Source: an uncultured Propionivibrio sp. (GTDB lineage: Bacteria; Pseudomonadota; Gammaproteobacteria; Burkholderiales; Rhodocyclaceae). From it: a DNA stretch of 64,000 bases. The DNA lies in contig CALAIL010000061.1 of NCBI GenBank assembly GCA_937923255.1, forward strand, positions 1 through 64,000, given 5' to 3'. Both the position numbers and the translations under genes were made by a program. This document shows, piece after piece, positions 40,753-53,798 of the stretch (its first letter is position 1; every line of letters begins with the position of its first letter). A model generated the notes under the pieces. The model made no database searches, was not told the DNA's origin, and saw only the letters and a program-made list of their open reading frames with translations.

Positions 40753-40941
40753 ATGTGGCTTTTGCGGCTGTTGGCGATTCTGACCCTGATTGGCGTTGCC
40801 GGTGGTGTCGGTGCGTATTTTTTGAGCGGCAACCGTAAATATCTGCGTTTTTCCTTTCAGCTTGCGCGTTACGCAATCGGCGTCGCCTTGGCTATTTTCG
40901 GCCTGCTGATTCTCGAACGCTTCGCCGTGATTGCGCTGTAG
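40753..40941 (+). CDS. Small two-helix membrane protein of unknown function
   Basis: A 62-residue protein with two hydrophobic helices (about 3-24 and 38-60) separated by a basic loop (SGNRKYLRFSFQLARY). It begins 12 bases after the lpxC stop, on the same strand, and probably shares its message. I do not recognise a family; length, topology and position suggest a real gene. Confidence 0.6.
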   Translation: MWLLRLLAILTLIGVAGGVGAYFLSGNRKYLRFSFQLARYAIGVALAIFGLLILERFAVIAL

Positions 40942-40948
40942 CCCCCAT

Positions 40949-41407
40949 TTAATGCTTCAGCATGCAGCGCGCCAGCAAGTGGGATAGCGAATGCTGTAAC
41001 GCGCTGTTTTCTGGCAGGCGCTCGCGCAATTTCGCCAAGACCCCGTAGGTATTGGCACTCAGCGGTTTTTGCCGTGGGGGCGGCCGCTCAGATGAGGTTT
41101 TAGGAACTTGTACTTTGATCCGAACCTCGTTACACTCAAACCCTCTTTGGCAGAACCCCTCGGCGAGCCTAGGCGCAATCTGCCGCAGCTTGGCCGCAAT
41201 CGTTCCGCTGTGGGCATGGATGACGACGATTTTATCCGATGCCACGTTTTTATAATTGGCCAGCATGCTGGCCTGCTGTAGGTAGGTTGGCGCGATTTCC
41301 TGATAGGCGTGCCTGAGCCGAATGAGCAGATGCGCATGCGCCATGAGTTTGCCGGCACCGTCTGCTGCTTCGAGGTAATGTTTCAGGGAATCGGTAGTGT
41401 CGGGCAT
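40949..41407 (-). CDS. dciA: DciA-like helicase loader protein (DUF721)
   Basis: A 152-residue protein on the minus strand. The middle (about 45-105) follows the DUF721 pattern: SDKIVVIHAHSGTIAAKLRQ then a region ending EVRIKVQV. DciA loads or assists the replicative helicase DnaB in bacteria lacking DnaC. A basic Pro-rich linker follows, then a short C-terminal helix. The gene is convergent with lpxC and divergent from the M23 peptidase, the usual betaproteobacterial place between lpxC and secA. The much longer frame to 42,103 is antisense to the peptidase gene. Confidence 0.75.
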   Translation of the reverse strand: MPDTTDSLKHYLEAADGAGKLMAHAHLLIRLRHAYQEIAPTYLQQASMLANYKNVASDKIVVIHAHSGTIAAKLRQIAPRLAEGFCQRGFECNEVRIKVQVPKTSSERPPPRQKPLSANTYGVLAKLRERLPENSALQHSLSHLLARCMLKH

Positions 41408-41456
41408 TGTTTGAAAGGTATGAATTGGGCGTCGCCAAATTTGAGGAAAAGACAGC

Positions 41457-42581
41457 GTGCATATTATTCTTGTCCCTGACCGACTGGCAACTGCCAGGAC
41501 GCTGACCTTGACGCCACAAAAGGTTTTTTTTGTGGCTGTTTTATTGATTTTTCTGATCTGCTCGGCTGCCGCTCTGTTTGCTTGGGCGGGCGGGCGTTTT
41601 AATCTTTTATCGTTTGTTGGCGGCGAGGGCGAATCCGCGCAGCAAAGGCATGATTTCAAGGCCGAGGAGTATCTGCGCGATAATATCAAGACGATGGCCG
41701 CCAAAATGGGCGAGATGCAGGCGGAGCTTGTGCGGCTGGATCTTCTTGGTGAGCGTATTTCTAAACAGACAGGCATTCCGCTGCCGAAAAATGAGACGCT
41801 GACCAAGCCGTCACAAAGCGCGCCCAAACCAGAAAAAAAAACGGATGATGGGACAGGTGGGCCGCTGGTCGGTGTACATCGGCAGCCAACGCTCACCGGA
41901 TTGCAGATTGAACTGGATCGCTTGGCGACGGCGCTCGCGGAGCGTCTCGAAAGCCTGACGGCGCTGGAGTCGCAGCTCATGGAGCGACGGGTTAAAACAA
42001 CGCTGTTGCCGACGTTGCAACCCATCAGTAACGCGCGTATCGGTTCGCCTTTCGGCCTGCGTACCGATCCTATTCTCGGTGTCAGTGCCATGCACGAAGG
42101 CATGGATTTTTCTGCACCATCGGGGACACGCGTCGTCGCGGCGGCAGGCGGTGTGGTGACGATGGCCGAGCGTCATTCGGCTTACGGTAATCTGGTTGAA
42201 ATTGATCATGGCAATGACTTTTCTTCGCGCTATGCGCATTTGTCGCAAATCGATGTGGTGGTCGGCCAGATTGTCAAGCGTGGGCAGGCGATTGCCCTGA
42301 GCGGTAATACCGGGCGCTCGACCGGGCCGCATTTGCATTTTGAAGTACGCTATCGCGGCGTTGCCCAGGATCCGGCGCGCTTTTTGAAAATGGGCGGAGA
42401 TACGCAACTGGCGCAGCATCTGGATAAGCTGGATCTACTTAAACCGAATACGGAAGCAGATGAAAAACGCTTGGGCAAGTCTGCCAGGGGTAAAAAGAAA
42501 ACAAACGGGGCCAAGCCTTCCGCACGGACAGAAAACGACGGCGAAACGCGTATTCATCAGCGCTTCGAAAATAAGTCGTAA
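41457..42581 (+). CDS. M23 family metallopeptidase (murein hydrolase-like)
   Basis: A 374-residue protein: short N-terminus, one membrane helix (about 24-45), a periplasmic coiled-coil region (about 65-190) and a C-terminal LytM/M23 domain. The zinc motifs appear as HEGMDFSAPSGTRV (HxxxD) and GPHLHFEVRYRG (HxH). The tail is Lys-rich. It is probably a division-related endopeptidase or amidase activator. The GTG start has GAGGA nine bases upstream. Confidence 0.9.
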   Translation: MHIILVPDRLATARTLTLTPQKVFFVAVLLIFLICSAAALFAWAGGRFNLLSFVGGEGESAQQRHDFKAEEYLRDNIKTMAAKMGEMQAELVRLDLLGERISKQTGIPLPKNETLTKPSQSAPKPEKKTDDGTGGPLVGVHRQPTLTGLQIELDRLATALAERLESLTALESQLMERRVKTTLLPTLQPISNARIGSPFGLRTDPILGVSAMHEGMDFSAPSGTRVVAAAGGVVTMAERHSAYGNLVEIDHGNDFSSRYAHLSQIDVVVGQIVKRGQAIALSGNTGRSTGPHLHFEVRYRGVAQDPARFLKMGGDTQLAQHLDKLDLLKPNTEADEKRLGKSARGKKKTNGAKPSARTENDGETRIHQRFENKS

Positions 42582-42648
42582 CCTTGCCGCAGTCAGCCTA
42601 CATACCGATGTTTGCGTAGGGTGCCGGGTATGGCTGCGTTGCACGGCA

Positions 42649-42657
42649 TGCTAAAAT
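42649..42657 (+). promoter_or_regulatory. Extended -10 promoter of secA
   Basis: TGCTAAAAT, an extended -10 box, lies 31 bases before the secA ATG. Confidence 0.4.
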
Positions 42658-42687
42658 CACAATTTTCCGTCTACCAAAAAAACTCCG

Positions 42688-45405
<2,718 letters not shown>

Positions 45406-45550
45406 CGGCCAGAATGCACATACAAGACGATGCGGGCAGCATTTCCGTTTTTGAATCGTCCTTTGTCCTTTCATGAGAGCGCTCTATCTTCTTTAGTATT
45501 TCGCTTGTCTCACAGTTCTTTGTCCGCAGTTTTTCTACAGGATGACCGCC

Positions 45551-46789
45551 ATGACCGTTAACTACACAACCCCCGCAGCCGAACAACTTTACCCCGTTGC
45601 AGGTGTCCGCCTGGGGACGGCTGAGGCCGGCATCCGTAAAGCCGATCGCCAGGATTTGACCCTAATTGCACTGGATATCGGTTGCAGTGTCAGCGGTGTG
45701 TTCACTCAAAACCGGTTCTGTGCCGCACCGGTGCAGCTGTGTCGCAAACATTTGTCCGGTAGTGAGGAAATTCGCGCGCTGGTTATCAATACCGGCATTG
45801 CCAATGCCGGCACGGGTGAGCAGGGAATGCAGACAGCACGGGCAACGTGTGAAGCGGTCGCGCGTTTGCTGAACGTTAACGCCTCTCAGGTGTTGCCGTT
45901 TTCGACAGGCGTGATTCTTGAACCGCTGCCCGTAGAACGGCTGGTCGCCGGCCTACCGCGCTGTCAGGCCGAGCTGGCAGACGATCATTGGTTTGAAGCG
46001 GCTCACGCGATCATGACAACCGATACCGTCGCCAAGGCCGCTTCACGGCAGGTGATGATTAACGGCAAGACGGTCACAGTGACGGGCATGAGCAAAGGCG
46101 CAGGCATGATCCGGCCCAATATGGCGACGATGCTCGGCTTTGTTGCCACTGATGCCGGCATTGCACAGCTGCTGCTGGATGTACTGGTTAAAGAAGCAGC
46201 CGACGAATCCTTCAATTGCATCACCATCGACGGCGACACTTCAACCAACGACTCGTTCATCCTCATTGCCAGCGGCCGGTCGGGCGTAGATTTTACGGCA
46301 GCGGATGCCGCCGGCTATGCGGAACTGCGTGCCGCGGTCATCGGCGTTGCCTGTGAATTGGCGCAGGCTATCATTCGTGATGGTGAGGGCGCGACCAAAT
46401 TCATTACCGTTGCTGTCGAAAATGGCCGCGACTGCGAGGAATGCAAAACGGTTGGCTACGCCGTGGCCCATTCGCCGCTGGTCAAAACGGCGTTTTTTGC
46501 CTCCGATCCGAATCTTGGCCGTATTCTTGCTGCAATTGGTTATGCTGAAATCGACAGCCTGGATGTCGATAAAGTACGCGTCTGGCTCGCTAGCATGGGC
46601 GAGGAAACGCTGGTTGCTGAAAGGGGCGGCCGCGCTGCATCCTACCGCGAAGAAGACGGCGCCCGCATCATGCAGTCGGCGGAAATTACCGTGCGTATCG
46701 ACCTTGGCCGTGGCCAGGCAAGCGGTGTGGTGTATACCAGTGACCTTTCATACGAATACGTCAAGATCAATGCCGATTATCGGAGCTGA
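45551..46789 (+). CDS. argJ: Bifunctional ornithine acetyltransferase / N-acetylglutamate synthase
   Basis: A 412-residue arginine-synthesis enzyme recycling the acetyl group from N-acetylornithine to glutamate. The self-cleavage motif [16 protein letters not shown] contains the conserved Thr that becomes the N-terminal nucleophile of the beta chain. The C-terminal [13 protein letters not shown] is typical. ATG at 45,542 is also possible, but AGGA fits the second ATG. The secA-argJ order is common in Rhodocyclales-like genomes. Confidence 0.95.
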   Translation: MTVNYTTPAAEQLYPVAGVRLGTAEAGIRKADRQDLTLIALDIGCSVSGVFTQNRFCAAPVQLCRKHLSGSEEIRALVINTGIANAGTGEQGMQTARATCEAVARLLNVNASQVLPFSTGVILEPLPVERLVAGLPRCQAELADDHWFEAAHAIMTTDTVAKAASRQVMINGKTVTVTGMSKGAGMIRPNMATMLGFVATDAGIAQLLLDVLVKEAADESFNCITIDGDTSTNDSFILIASGRSGVDFTAADAAGYAELRAAVIGVACELAQAIIRDGEGATKFITVAVENGRDCEECKTVGYAVAHSPLVKTAFFASDPNLGRILAAIGYAEIDSLDVDKVRVWLASMGEETLVAERGGRAASYREEDGARIMQSAEITVRIDLGRGQASGVVYTSDLSYEYVKINADYRS

Positions 46790-47125
46790 CCGGAAATCAC
46801 TTTTCAGATGTCCCGATAGATTCCGCAAAGTAAAGCCCACACGGGTTTTCTGTTCTAAAGCATACTCGAACATTGCTTGAGACTTTATTCAAGACCGTAT
46901 CGGCTATCCATTATTCCGGCCAGTAATTTTTGTGATGCCTGCGCTGCGGTGGGAAGCGATACTTAAACGTCAAGTTTTGCAACGGCTGTTTTAATAGTTG
47001 GAGAATTAAAGAAAACTTCGTGAAGCGATGAACGATGTTTTTTTATCGCTGTTGGTTACTTTTTTTAGTTGTTGTCGGTGGTTGCTGTTACGGGAAGGTA
47101 CGGCGTAGAGCCGTGACTATGCGGC
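46790..47125. other. Intergenic region, no gene seen
   Basis: About 335 bases between convergent argJ and ispH. It is less GC-rich than the genes. I find no convincing terminator, tRNA or repeat-family unit. Confidence 0.5.
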
Positions 47126-48064
47126 CTATGAGTCTTCCTGCTGAGTTTGCAAATCTTTGGGCAAAACGAAGGTGATGCCTTCTTCTGCTCCCTTGATCTG
47201 ACTGACCGGAGCGGCATTGTCATGCGTAAGCGCGTCGACGACCTCTTTGACCAAAACTTCCGGCGCCGATGCCCCGGCTGTGACGCCGATGTTTACCGCG
47301 CCCTCAAGCCAGACTGGGTTGATTTGGCTGGCGTCATCGATCAGATAAGCGTGCGTGCCCTGTGTTTCGGCGACTTCGCGCAGGCGGTTTGAGTTCGAGC
47401 TGTTTTTCGATCCGACGACGAGCACGATGTCGGTTGTGCCGGCCAGCGTCTTGACGGCATCCTGCCGGTTTTGTGTTGCGTAGCAGATGTCGTCTTTCCG
47501 GGGGCCGGCAATATTGGGGAAGCGCTGCTTCAGTGCCGCGATGACCTGTGCGGCATCGTCGACCGAGAGGGTTGTTTGGGTCACATACGCCAGCCTGTCC
47601 GGGGCACGGATACGCAGCGAGGCAACGTCGGCTGCGGTTTCGACGAGATAAATGCCTTGCGGACTTTGCCCCATCGTGCCTTCGACTTCCGGATGGCCCT
47701 TGTGGCCGATCATGACGATTTCGCGCCCTTCTTGACGCATGCGGGTCACCTCGGCGTGTACCTTGGTGACGAGCGGGCAGGTGGCGTCAAAGACGCGGAG
47801 GTTACGCCGCCTGGCTTCTTCGCGCACGGCCAAAGAGACGCCGTGGGCGCTGAAAATAACGGTTTCTCCCGGCGGAACCTCGCTCAGCTCCTCGACGAAA
47901 ATGGCGCCTTTGGCTCGCAGGCCGTCACAGACAAAGCGGTTATGCACGACTTCATGCCGGACGTAGATCGGCGCGCCGAATTTTTCCAATGCCCGTTCGA
48001 CGATAGCGATTGCCCGCTCGACGCCGGCACAAAAGCCGCGCGGGTTGGCGAGGATGATCTGCAT
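47126..48064 (-). CDS. ispH: 4-hydroxy-3-methylbut-2-enyl diphosphate reductase
   Basis: A 312-residue iron-sulfur enzyme, last step of the MEP isoprenoid pathway. The three cluster cysteines are in [23 protein letters not shown] and [10 protein letters not shown]. The catalytic TQTTLSVDD segment is present. ATG at 48,064 matches the family start ([12 protein letters not shown]). Last gene of the ribF-ileS-lspA-ispH group. Confidence 0.95.
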   Translation of the reverse strand: MQIILANPRGFCAGVERAIAIVERALEKFGAPIYVRHEVVHNRFVCDGLRAKGAIFVEELSEVPPGETVIFSAHGVSLAVREEARRRNLRVFDATCPLVTKVHAEVTRMRQEGREIVMIGHKGHPEVEGTMGQSPQGIYLVETAADVASLRIRAPDRLAYVTQTTLSVDDAAQVIAALKQRFPNIAGPRKDDICYATQNRQDAVKTLAGTTDIVLVVGSKNSSNSNRLREVAETQGTHAYLIDDASQINPVWLEGAVNIGVTAGASAPEVLVKEVVDALTHDNAAPVSQIKGAEEGITFVLPKDLQTQQEDS

Positions 48065-48077
48065 GTGCGGCGGCGTT

Positions 48078-48602
48078 TCAGGAATCGGTATCGGAGTCGA
48101 CACGGCGATCGTTTTCCGGTTTTCCAAACAACTGGTCCCAGATAAGCAGCGCAGCGCCCAGTGTAATCGCCGAATCAGCGAGATTGAAAGCGGGCCAGTA
48201 ATAGCCGGCAGCATGCCACTGAATGAAATCGACGACGGCGCCAAAGCGGACGCGGTCGATGACATTGCCCAGCGCCCCGCCCAATACAAGCGTGAGCGCC
48301 AAGGCCAGGCGGCATTCGCCGGCGTGCCGGCGGAGCAGCACAATGATCCAGGCGGATACCGCCAGTGAAAGAAAAGTGAAGAACCAGCGCTGCCAGCCGC
48401 CCGCACTGGAAAGAAAGCTGAACGCTGCGCCCGGATTGAACGTCAGTACCCAGTTCCAGAACGGCGCAAAATAGCGCGTTTCACCGATGCGTAGTACGTC
48501 GAGCACTACCCATTTGCTGGCCTGATCGAACAAAATAATCAGTCCAGCCAGGCCAAGCCAGGCTGACCAGCTGCAGCCGGTATTCCTCCGACGCTGCGCC
48601 AT
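48078..48602 (-). CDS. lspA: Lipoprotein signal peptidase
   Basis: A 174-residue inner-membrane aspartyl protease with four helices that cleaves lipoprotein signal peptides, as would be needed for DolP and the NodT protein above. Catalytic Asp residues lie in [11 protein letters not shown] and [15 protein letters not shown] at 48,602 lies eight bases after the ileS stop; the longer frame is antisense noise within ileS. Confidence 0.93.
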   Translation of the reverse strand: MAQRRRNTGCSWSAWLGLAGLIILFDQASKWVVLDVLRIGETRYFAPFWNWVLTFNPGAAFSFLSSAGGWQRWFFTFLSLAVSAWIIVLLRRHAGECRLALALTLVLGGALGNVIDRVRFGAVVDFIQWHAAGYYWPAFNLADSAITLGAALLIWDQLFGKPENDRRVDSDTDS

Positions 48603-48609
48603 AGATTGC

Positions 48610-51408
48610 TTATGCGCAGGCACGGGGCTCGCCGTCGCCATATAGATTGCTGACGCAGCGCCCGCAGATTTCCGGATGCGCCGGGTCGGCGCCGACATCC
48701 TCGCGTACATGCCAGCAGCGCTCGCATTTTGCATAGGCGAGCGGCGCGCAGAGGATTTTCTCCTCGGCGTCGCGCACCAGCGTCGTCTTCGAGCAGATGA
48801 GGACGAAGCGCAGGTCATCGCCCAGCGAAGCGAGAAGATCGTATTTGTCGCCGTCGGCGTGCACGATGACTTCGGCTTGCAGCGACGATCCGATCTTGCC
48901 GGCGATTCGCAGGTCTTCGAGCGCTTTGGTCACTTCGGCGCGGTAAGCGCGGAGCTTGCTCCATTTGTCGAGCAATGCAACCTCGTCGTCGATAGCCGGT
49001 AGCGCCTGCCAGGTGTGCAGCATGACCGAATCATCGGCATTGCTGCTTATGATTCGCCAGACTTCTTCGGCGGTGAAAGAGAGAATGGGCGCCATCAGTT
49101 TGACGAAGCTGTGTGTGATGTGCCACAGCGCGCTTTGCGCCGAACGGCGTGCCTTGGAATCTGCCGCGGCGGTATAGAGGCGATCCTTGAGGATGTCGAG
49201 GTAAAAACCGCCCAGGTCTTCCGAGCAGAAAGTTTGCAGCGCCTGGACAACGCGGTGGAACTCGTACTTGCCGTAGTCCTCTGCGCATTGCGCTTGCAGG
49301 CGGCGCGTCATGGCCAGCGCGTAGCGGTCAATTTCCAGCCATTCGGCTGGCGGCAGCATGTGCGTGTCGGCATCGAAGTCGGAGGTATTTGCCAGCAGAA
49401 AACGCAGGGTGTTGCGGATGCGGCGATAGGCTTCGACGACGCGCTTGAGAATTTCATCCGAAATCGACAGTTCGCCCGAGTAGTCGGTAGCGGCGGTCCA
49501 TAGCCGCAGGATTTCAGCGCCAAGGGTATCGGAAACCTTTTGTGGCGCGATGACGTTGCCCATGGACTTGGACATTTTGCGCCCCTTGCCGTCGACGACG
49601 AAACCGTGCGTCAGCAGCGACTGATAGGGCGCGCGTCCGTCGATGGCGCAGCCGGTCAGTAGCGAACTCTGGAACCAGCCGCGATGCTGGTCGGAACCTT
49701 CGAGGTACATGTCGGCCGGATATTTGCAGTCGCTCTCGTGTGAGCCGCGCATGACGGACAGGTGCGTTGTGCCCGAGTCGAACCAGACATCGAGCGTATC
49801 TTTCATCTTGCGGTACTGATCGGCTTCGTCGCCGAGCAGTTCTCTGGCATCAAGCGAAAACCAGGCTTCGATGCCCGACTGTTCGACGCGTCGGGCGACC
49901 TGTTCGATCAGTTCGGGCGTGCGCGGATGCAATGCGCCGGTTTCCTTGTGCAGGAAGAATGGGATCGGCACGCCCCAGTTACGCTGGCGCGAGACGCACC
50001 AGTCCGGGCGGGTCTGGATCATGGCTTCCAGACGGGCGCGCCCCCAGGCGGGGAAAAACTGCGTTGCATCGACGGCGCGCTCCGCAATCGTGCGCAGCGA
50101 AGGTTCGCCTGCGTGTGCGCAATGTTCCATGCCGATGAACCATTGCGTTGTGGCGCGGAAGATGATCGGCGTTTTGTGCCGCCAGCAATGCGGGTAGCTG
50201 TGCTGGATTTTTTCGCTGTGCAGCAGGCGGCCGCGTGCCTGGAGTTCTTGCAGGACGAGCGGGTTGGCTTCCCAGACGGTCTTGCCGACCAGCGGTGCGA
50301 CCGAAAGCGGGAGCGTGCTGGGCAGAAAGCAGCCATCGTCGCCGACCGGATTGTCTACGGGTAGACCGTAAACCTTGCCGATCAGATAGTCGTCGGCGCC
50401 ATGCGCTGGTGCGGTATGAACAAAGCCGGTACCCGCATCGTTCGTCACATGCGTGCCGCAGATGATGGGTACGTGACGCGCGTAGAACGGGTGCTGGAAG
50501 CGGATGTTCTCCAGCGCCTTGCCGGGGGCCGAGGCGAGCGTTCTGCCGCTCAGGGCATAGCGTTGCAGGCAGCTTTCGGCCAGTTCGCGGACGAGGATCA
50601 GGGCGCCTTTCGGCGTTTCGATAAGGTCGTAAACGAAATCCGGATGGGCGCTGATGGCCACGTTGGCGGGCAGCGTCCAGGGCGTTGTCGTCCAGATGAC
50701 GGCGAAAGTCGATGTGGGCAGCGTGTCGAGGCCAAACGCGGCGGCCAGCTTGCCGGCATCGTCTGCGGCAACCTCAAAGGCGACATCAATGGCGTCCGAC
50801 GTTTTATCTTCGTAATCGACCTCGGCCTCGGCCAGCGCCGAGGCGCAATCCAGACACCAGTTGACCGGCTTTAGTCCTTGATAGAGATAGCCTTTCTCCA
50901 GGATTTTGCCGAGCGCGCGGATTTCGTCCGCTTCGGTTTTGAAGGCCAGCGTCAGGTAAGGGTTGTCCCAATCGCCCAATACGCCCAGGCGGATGAAGTC
51001 CTGCTTCTGACGCGCCACCTGTTCGTTGGCGAAGGCGCGGCACAGCGCGCGCACTTTGTCGGCGGGAATGTGTTTGCCGTGCAGTTTTTCGATCTGGTGC
51101 TCGATCGGCAGGCCGTGGCAATCCCAGCCGGGGATGTAAGGGGCATCGAATCCGGCCAGCGTTTTCGAGCGAATGATGATGTCCTTGAGAATCTTGTTGA
51201 CGGCGTGACCGATATGGATGTCGCCGTTGGCGTAGGGCGGGCCGTCGTGGAGTACGAAACGCGGGCGGCCTTTCGCCTGCTGGCGGATCTTCTGGTAAAG
51301 CTGTTTCTCCTGCCATTCCTTGACCCACTGCGGCTCGCGTTTGGCGAGGTCGCCGCGCATCGGGAAGGGCGTATCGGTCAGGTTCAGGGTGTGCTTGTAA
51401 TCGGACAT
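48610..51408 (-). CDS. ileS: Isoleucyl-tRNA synthetase
   Basis: A 932-residue class I synthetase with editing domain. HIGH motif in [16 protein letters not shown] motif in [12 protein letters not shown], editing-site region [17 protein letters not shown], and a C-terminal zinc finger (CERCWH ... CGRC). It is placed between ribF and lspA, a widely conserved order. An in-frame GTG at 51,417 is a possible start. Confidence 0.97.
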   Translation of the reverse strand: MSDYKHTLNLTDTPFPMRGDLAKREPQWVKEWQEKQLYQKIRQQAKGRPRFVLHDGPPYANGDIHIGHAVNKILKDIIIRSKTLAGFDAPYIPGWDCHGLPIEHQIEKLHGKHIPADKVRALCRAFANEQVARQKQDFIRLGVLGDWDNPYLTLAFKTEADEIRALGKILEKGYLYQGLKPVNWCLDCASALAEAEVDYEDKTSDAIDVAFEVAADDAGKLAAAFGLDTLPTSTFAVIWTTTPWTLPANVAISAHPDFVYDLIETPKGALILVRELAESCLQRYALSGRTLASAPGKALENIRFQHPFYARHVPIICGTHVTNDAGTGFVHTAPAHGADDYLIGKVYGLPVDNPVGDDGCFLPSTLPLSVAPLVGKTVWEANPLVLQELQARGRLLHSEKIQHSYPHCWRHKTPIIFRATTQWFIGMEHCAHAGEPSLRTIAERAVDATQFFPAWGRARLEAMIQTRPDWCVSRQRNWGVPIPFFLHKETGALHPRTPELIEQVARRVEQSGIEAWFSLDARELLGDEADQYRKMKDTLDVWFDSGTTHLSVMRGSHESDCKYPADMYLEGSDQHRGWFQSSLLTGCAIDGRAPYQSLLTHGFVVDGKGRKMSKSMGNVIAPQKVSDTLGAEILRLWTAATDYSGELSISDEILKRVVEAYRRIRNTLRFLLANTSDFDADTHMLPPAEWLEIDRYALAMTRRLQAQCAEDYGKYEFHRVVQALQTFCSEDLGGFYLDILKDRLYTAAADSKARRSAQSALWHITHSFVKLMAPILSFTAEEVWRIISSNADDSVMLHTWQALPAIDDEVALLDKWSKLRAYRAEVTKALEDLRIAGKIGSSLQAEVIVHADGDKYDLLASLGDDLRFVLICSKTTLVRDAEEKILCAPLAYAKCERCWHVREDVGADPAHPEICGRCVSNLYGDGEPRACA

Positions 51409-51417
51409 GGTGATCAC

Positions 51418-52359
51418 TCAGTGCGAAAAATAGTGTTTTGCGGAAACAATGTCCTGGGCAATCTGCTGCCGGAGCGCATCGAGGCTGGCAAATACCTGCT
51501 CATCGCGCAGTTTGTGCAGAAAGCGGACGCAAATGTGGGCGCCGTAGAGGTCGCCGGAAAAATCGAATAGATGGACTTCCAGTGTCGGCGCCATTTCGCC
51601 GCCAAGGCTTGGGCGCAGGCCAAGGTTGGCGACGCCCGTACGGCGCCCTGCCGGCAGACCGTCCACTTCGACGGCGAAGACGCCGCTCAGTGGCGGTTTG
51701 TGGTGTTTGACACGGATGTTGGCCGTCGGTACGCCCAGTCGCCGGCCCAGTTGCCGCCCTGGCACGATGCGGCCGCTGATCGCATAGGGTTGGCCGAGAA
51801 GCTGGGCGGCAGCTTCCATATCACCGGCCTCCAGTGCCTGGCGTACCAGCGAACTGGAAACCCGTTCCCCGGCACAGGCCACGCCGGACAGCGTTTCGAC
51901 CGTGAAACCATGCTGTTGGCCCAGGCGCTGGAGTAGCGCGATGTCTCCGGTGCGTTGTGCGCCAAAGCGGAAGTCGTCGCCAACGACGAGATGCGCGACA
52001 CGTAGCCTATCGACCAGAATATCCTTGACGAAATTTTCAGCCGGACAAGCGGCCAGTGCGGCGCCGAAACGGCAGACATACGCGCATTCGATGCCTTGGC
52101 TGGCGATGCGTTCCAGTTTCTCGCGCAGCGTGGATAAACGAGTCGGTGCGGTGTGCGGCGCAAGAAATTCACGCGGATGCGGCTCGAAGGTCAACACCGC
52201 CGGACTCAGCGAGCGGGCGTTTGCGGCGACTTTGATCCGGCCAAGCAGTGCCTGATGCCCCAGGTGGACGCCGTCGAAATTGCCGATACCCAGCGCCGTG
52301 GGCGCTGGAGATCGTCGAAAAAAGTCACGGGAGCCGCAAAAGCCACGGAAAACGAGCAT
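51418..52359 (-). CDS. ribF: Bifunctional riboflavin kinase / FAD synthetase
   Basis: A 313-residue enzyme making FMN and FAD. N-terminal nucleotidyltransferase motif GIGNFDGVHLGHQALL; C-terminal kinase motif GRRLGVPTANIRV. It is first gene of the minus-strand group, ten bases before ileS. Confidence 0.95.
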   Translation of the reverse strand: MLVFRGFCGSRDFFRRSPAPTALGIGNFDGVHLGHQALLGRIKVAANARSLSPAVLTFEPHPREFLAPHTAPTRLSTLREKLERIASQGIECAYVCRFGAALAACPAENFVKDILVDRLRVAHLVVGDDFRFGAQRTGDIALLQRLGQQHGFTVETLSGVACAGERVSSSLVRQALEAGDMEAAAQLLGQPYAISGRIVPGRQLGRRLGVPTANIRVKHHKPPLSGVFAVEVDGLPAGRRTGVANLGLRPSLGGEMAPTLEVHLFDFSGDLYGAHICVRFLHKLRDEQVFASLDALRQQIAQDIVSAKHYFSH

Positions 52360-52439
52360 GGCAGGTCGTAAAAATCAGGAAAATCGGGAAGGCCCAGGAA
52401 GGCTAGAAAAATGGTGAATTGTAATGGATTTGCAGGCGT

Positions 52440-53744
52440 TCAGGCTGGCTTTTCCAGCCGTTTCTGGTACCAGTCGATGAACTTGTCTGGCGGCAATCCG
52501 GGCGCGAACAGAAAACCTTGCAGGTGGTCGCATCCCATCTCCGCGAGAATCTGCGCCGATTCGCGCGTTTCGACGCCTTCGGCGATGACGCGCAGGCCCA
52601 GCCGGTGCGATAGGCCGATGATCGATGCCGTGATTTCACGGTCGCGCTGCGATGTGGCGATATTGCGGACAAAACTCTTGTCGATTTTGACTTCATGCAC
52701 TGGCAGATTTTTCAGGTTGGACATGCCCGAAAAACCCGTACCGAAATCGTCGATCGACAGCTGCGTGCCAAGCTGACGGAACCGTTCCAGCACATCGGCG
52801 ACATGCTCGGTGTATTGAACCATGCTGGTCTCGGTAATTTCCAGCAGCACCATCGACGGATCGATATGCCAGGTCGCCAGCGCCTGCCCGAACAGATCAG
52901 GCATTTCCAGGTCGAGCAGATCGTTGGCCGAGAGGTTGACCGACAGGCGCAGGGCGATGTGGTGCGCCGCCAGTTCTTTACAAATATGGCCAAGGCGCTG
53001 GAAAAGCCAGCGGTTGAAAAGCTGGCGCAGACCGAGTCGGACAATGATGGCGAGCAGCTCAGGCGGAGAAACCCATTGGCCGCTTTCACGCTGCCAACGC
53101 AATAGGCATTCGGCGCCGATGCAGGCGCCACCGACGGCTTCGACCTGTGGTTGCAGGTAAAGCTGAAGTCCGCTTTCCGACTGGAAAGCCTGACGGATTT
53201 CCTGGTCAAACGATTTCAGGCGGTCGTCCAGCTTTTCCATATCCGCATGGTAGAGCGCCTGGCCTTCTTCGTTGTTTCTGGCGTGTATCGAGGCGATTCG
53301 CGCCGATTGCACGAGGTACAGGGCATCCTTGCCGTCTTCGGGATACATGGCGCCGCCGCAGGTCGCCGCCAGCCGCAAGGCTATGCTGTCGATGTTCAGC
53401 AGATAGGCGTCGAACATCCGATGCAGTTTGATCATGGCCATCGTCAGGGTAGCGCTGCTGCGCAGGTCGGGTAGAACCAGCAGCCATTCGCGCGGCGTGA
53501 TGAGGTAGAGCAGATCCTGCGGGCGTTTGATGTCGCGCAGGCGGCCGGCGATTTCATGCTGAAATCGTTGCAGCGATTCCGGCTGAAGCCGGTAGAACGC
53601 CGTATCCGGCTCGAGGGCGAGCACGATGACGCCCAGCGAAGCCGTCTGTGACTGGCGCGCCAGCTCCGGGATGTCGAGCAGCGCCGTGGTCAGTTCGGCG
53701 GGAAGAAAGTATTCGGCGGAAGCGTCGGTTACGTTTGAGTACAT
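52440..53744 (-). CDS. EAL-domain cyclic-di-GMP phosphodiesterase with degenerate GGDEF half
   Basis: A 434-residue cytosolic protein. Residues about 1-175 look like a degenerate GGDEF-type domain lacking the catalytic motif. Residues about 185-430 form an EAL domain that appears catalytically complete: Glu in AECLLRW (EAL position, here ECL), Asn in LSVNLSAND, Glu in EITETS, DDFGTGFS, KIDKSF, EGVE and QGFLFAP. It should hydrolyse cyclic-di-GMP to pGpG. It lies 54 bases after the HD-GYP gene on the same strand, so both likely belong to one message. Confidence 0.88.
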   Translation of the reverse strand: MYSNVTDASAEYFLPAELTTALLDIPELARQSQTASLGVIVLALEPDTAFYRLQPESLQRFQHEIAGRLRDIKRPQDLLYLITPREWLLVLPDLRSSATLTMAMIKLHRMFDAYLLNIDSIALRLAATCGGAMYPEDGKDALYLVQSARIASIHARNNEEGQALYHADMEKLDDRLKSFDQEIRQAFQSESGLQLYLQPQVEAVGGACIGAECLLRWQRESGQWVSPPELLAIIVRLGLRQLFNRWLFQRLGHICKELAAHHIALRLSVNLSANDLLDLEMPDLFGQALATWHIDPSMVLLEITETSMVQYTEHVADVLERFRQLGTQLSIDDFGTGFSGMSNLKNLPVHEVKIDKSFVRNIATSQRDREITASIIGLSHRLGLRVIAEGVETRESAQILAEMGCDHLQGFLFAPGLPPDKFIDWYQKRLEKPA

Positions 53745-53798
53745 CAGGAAAGGCGCCGGAAAGCGTTGGGAAGCGTCGGGAAAAGCTGAGTGAAGGTA

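Noticed and set aside
41408..42103. N-terminal extension of dciA
   Set aside because: It runs antisense through the M23 peptidase gene; the DciA-like part starts at the ATG at 41,407.
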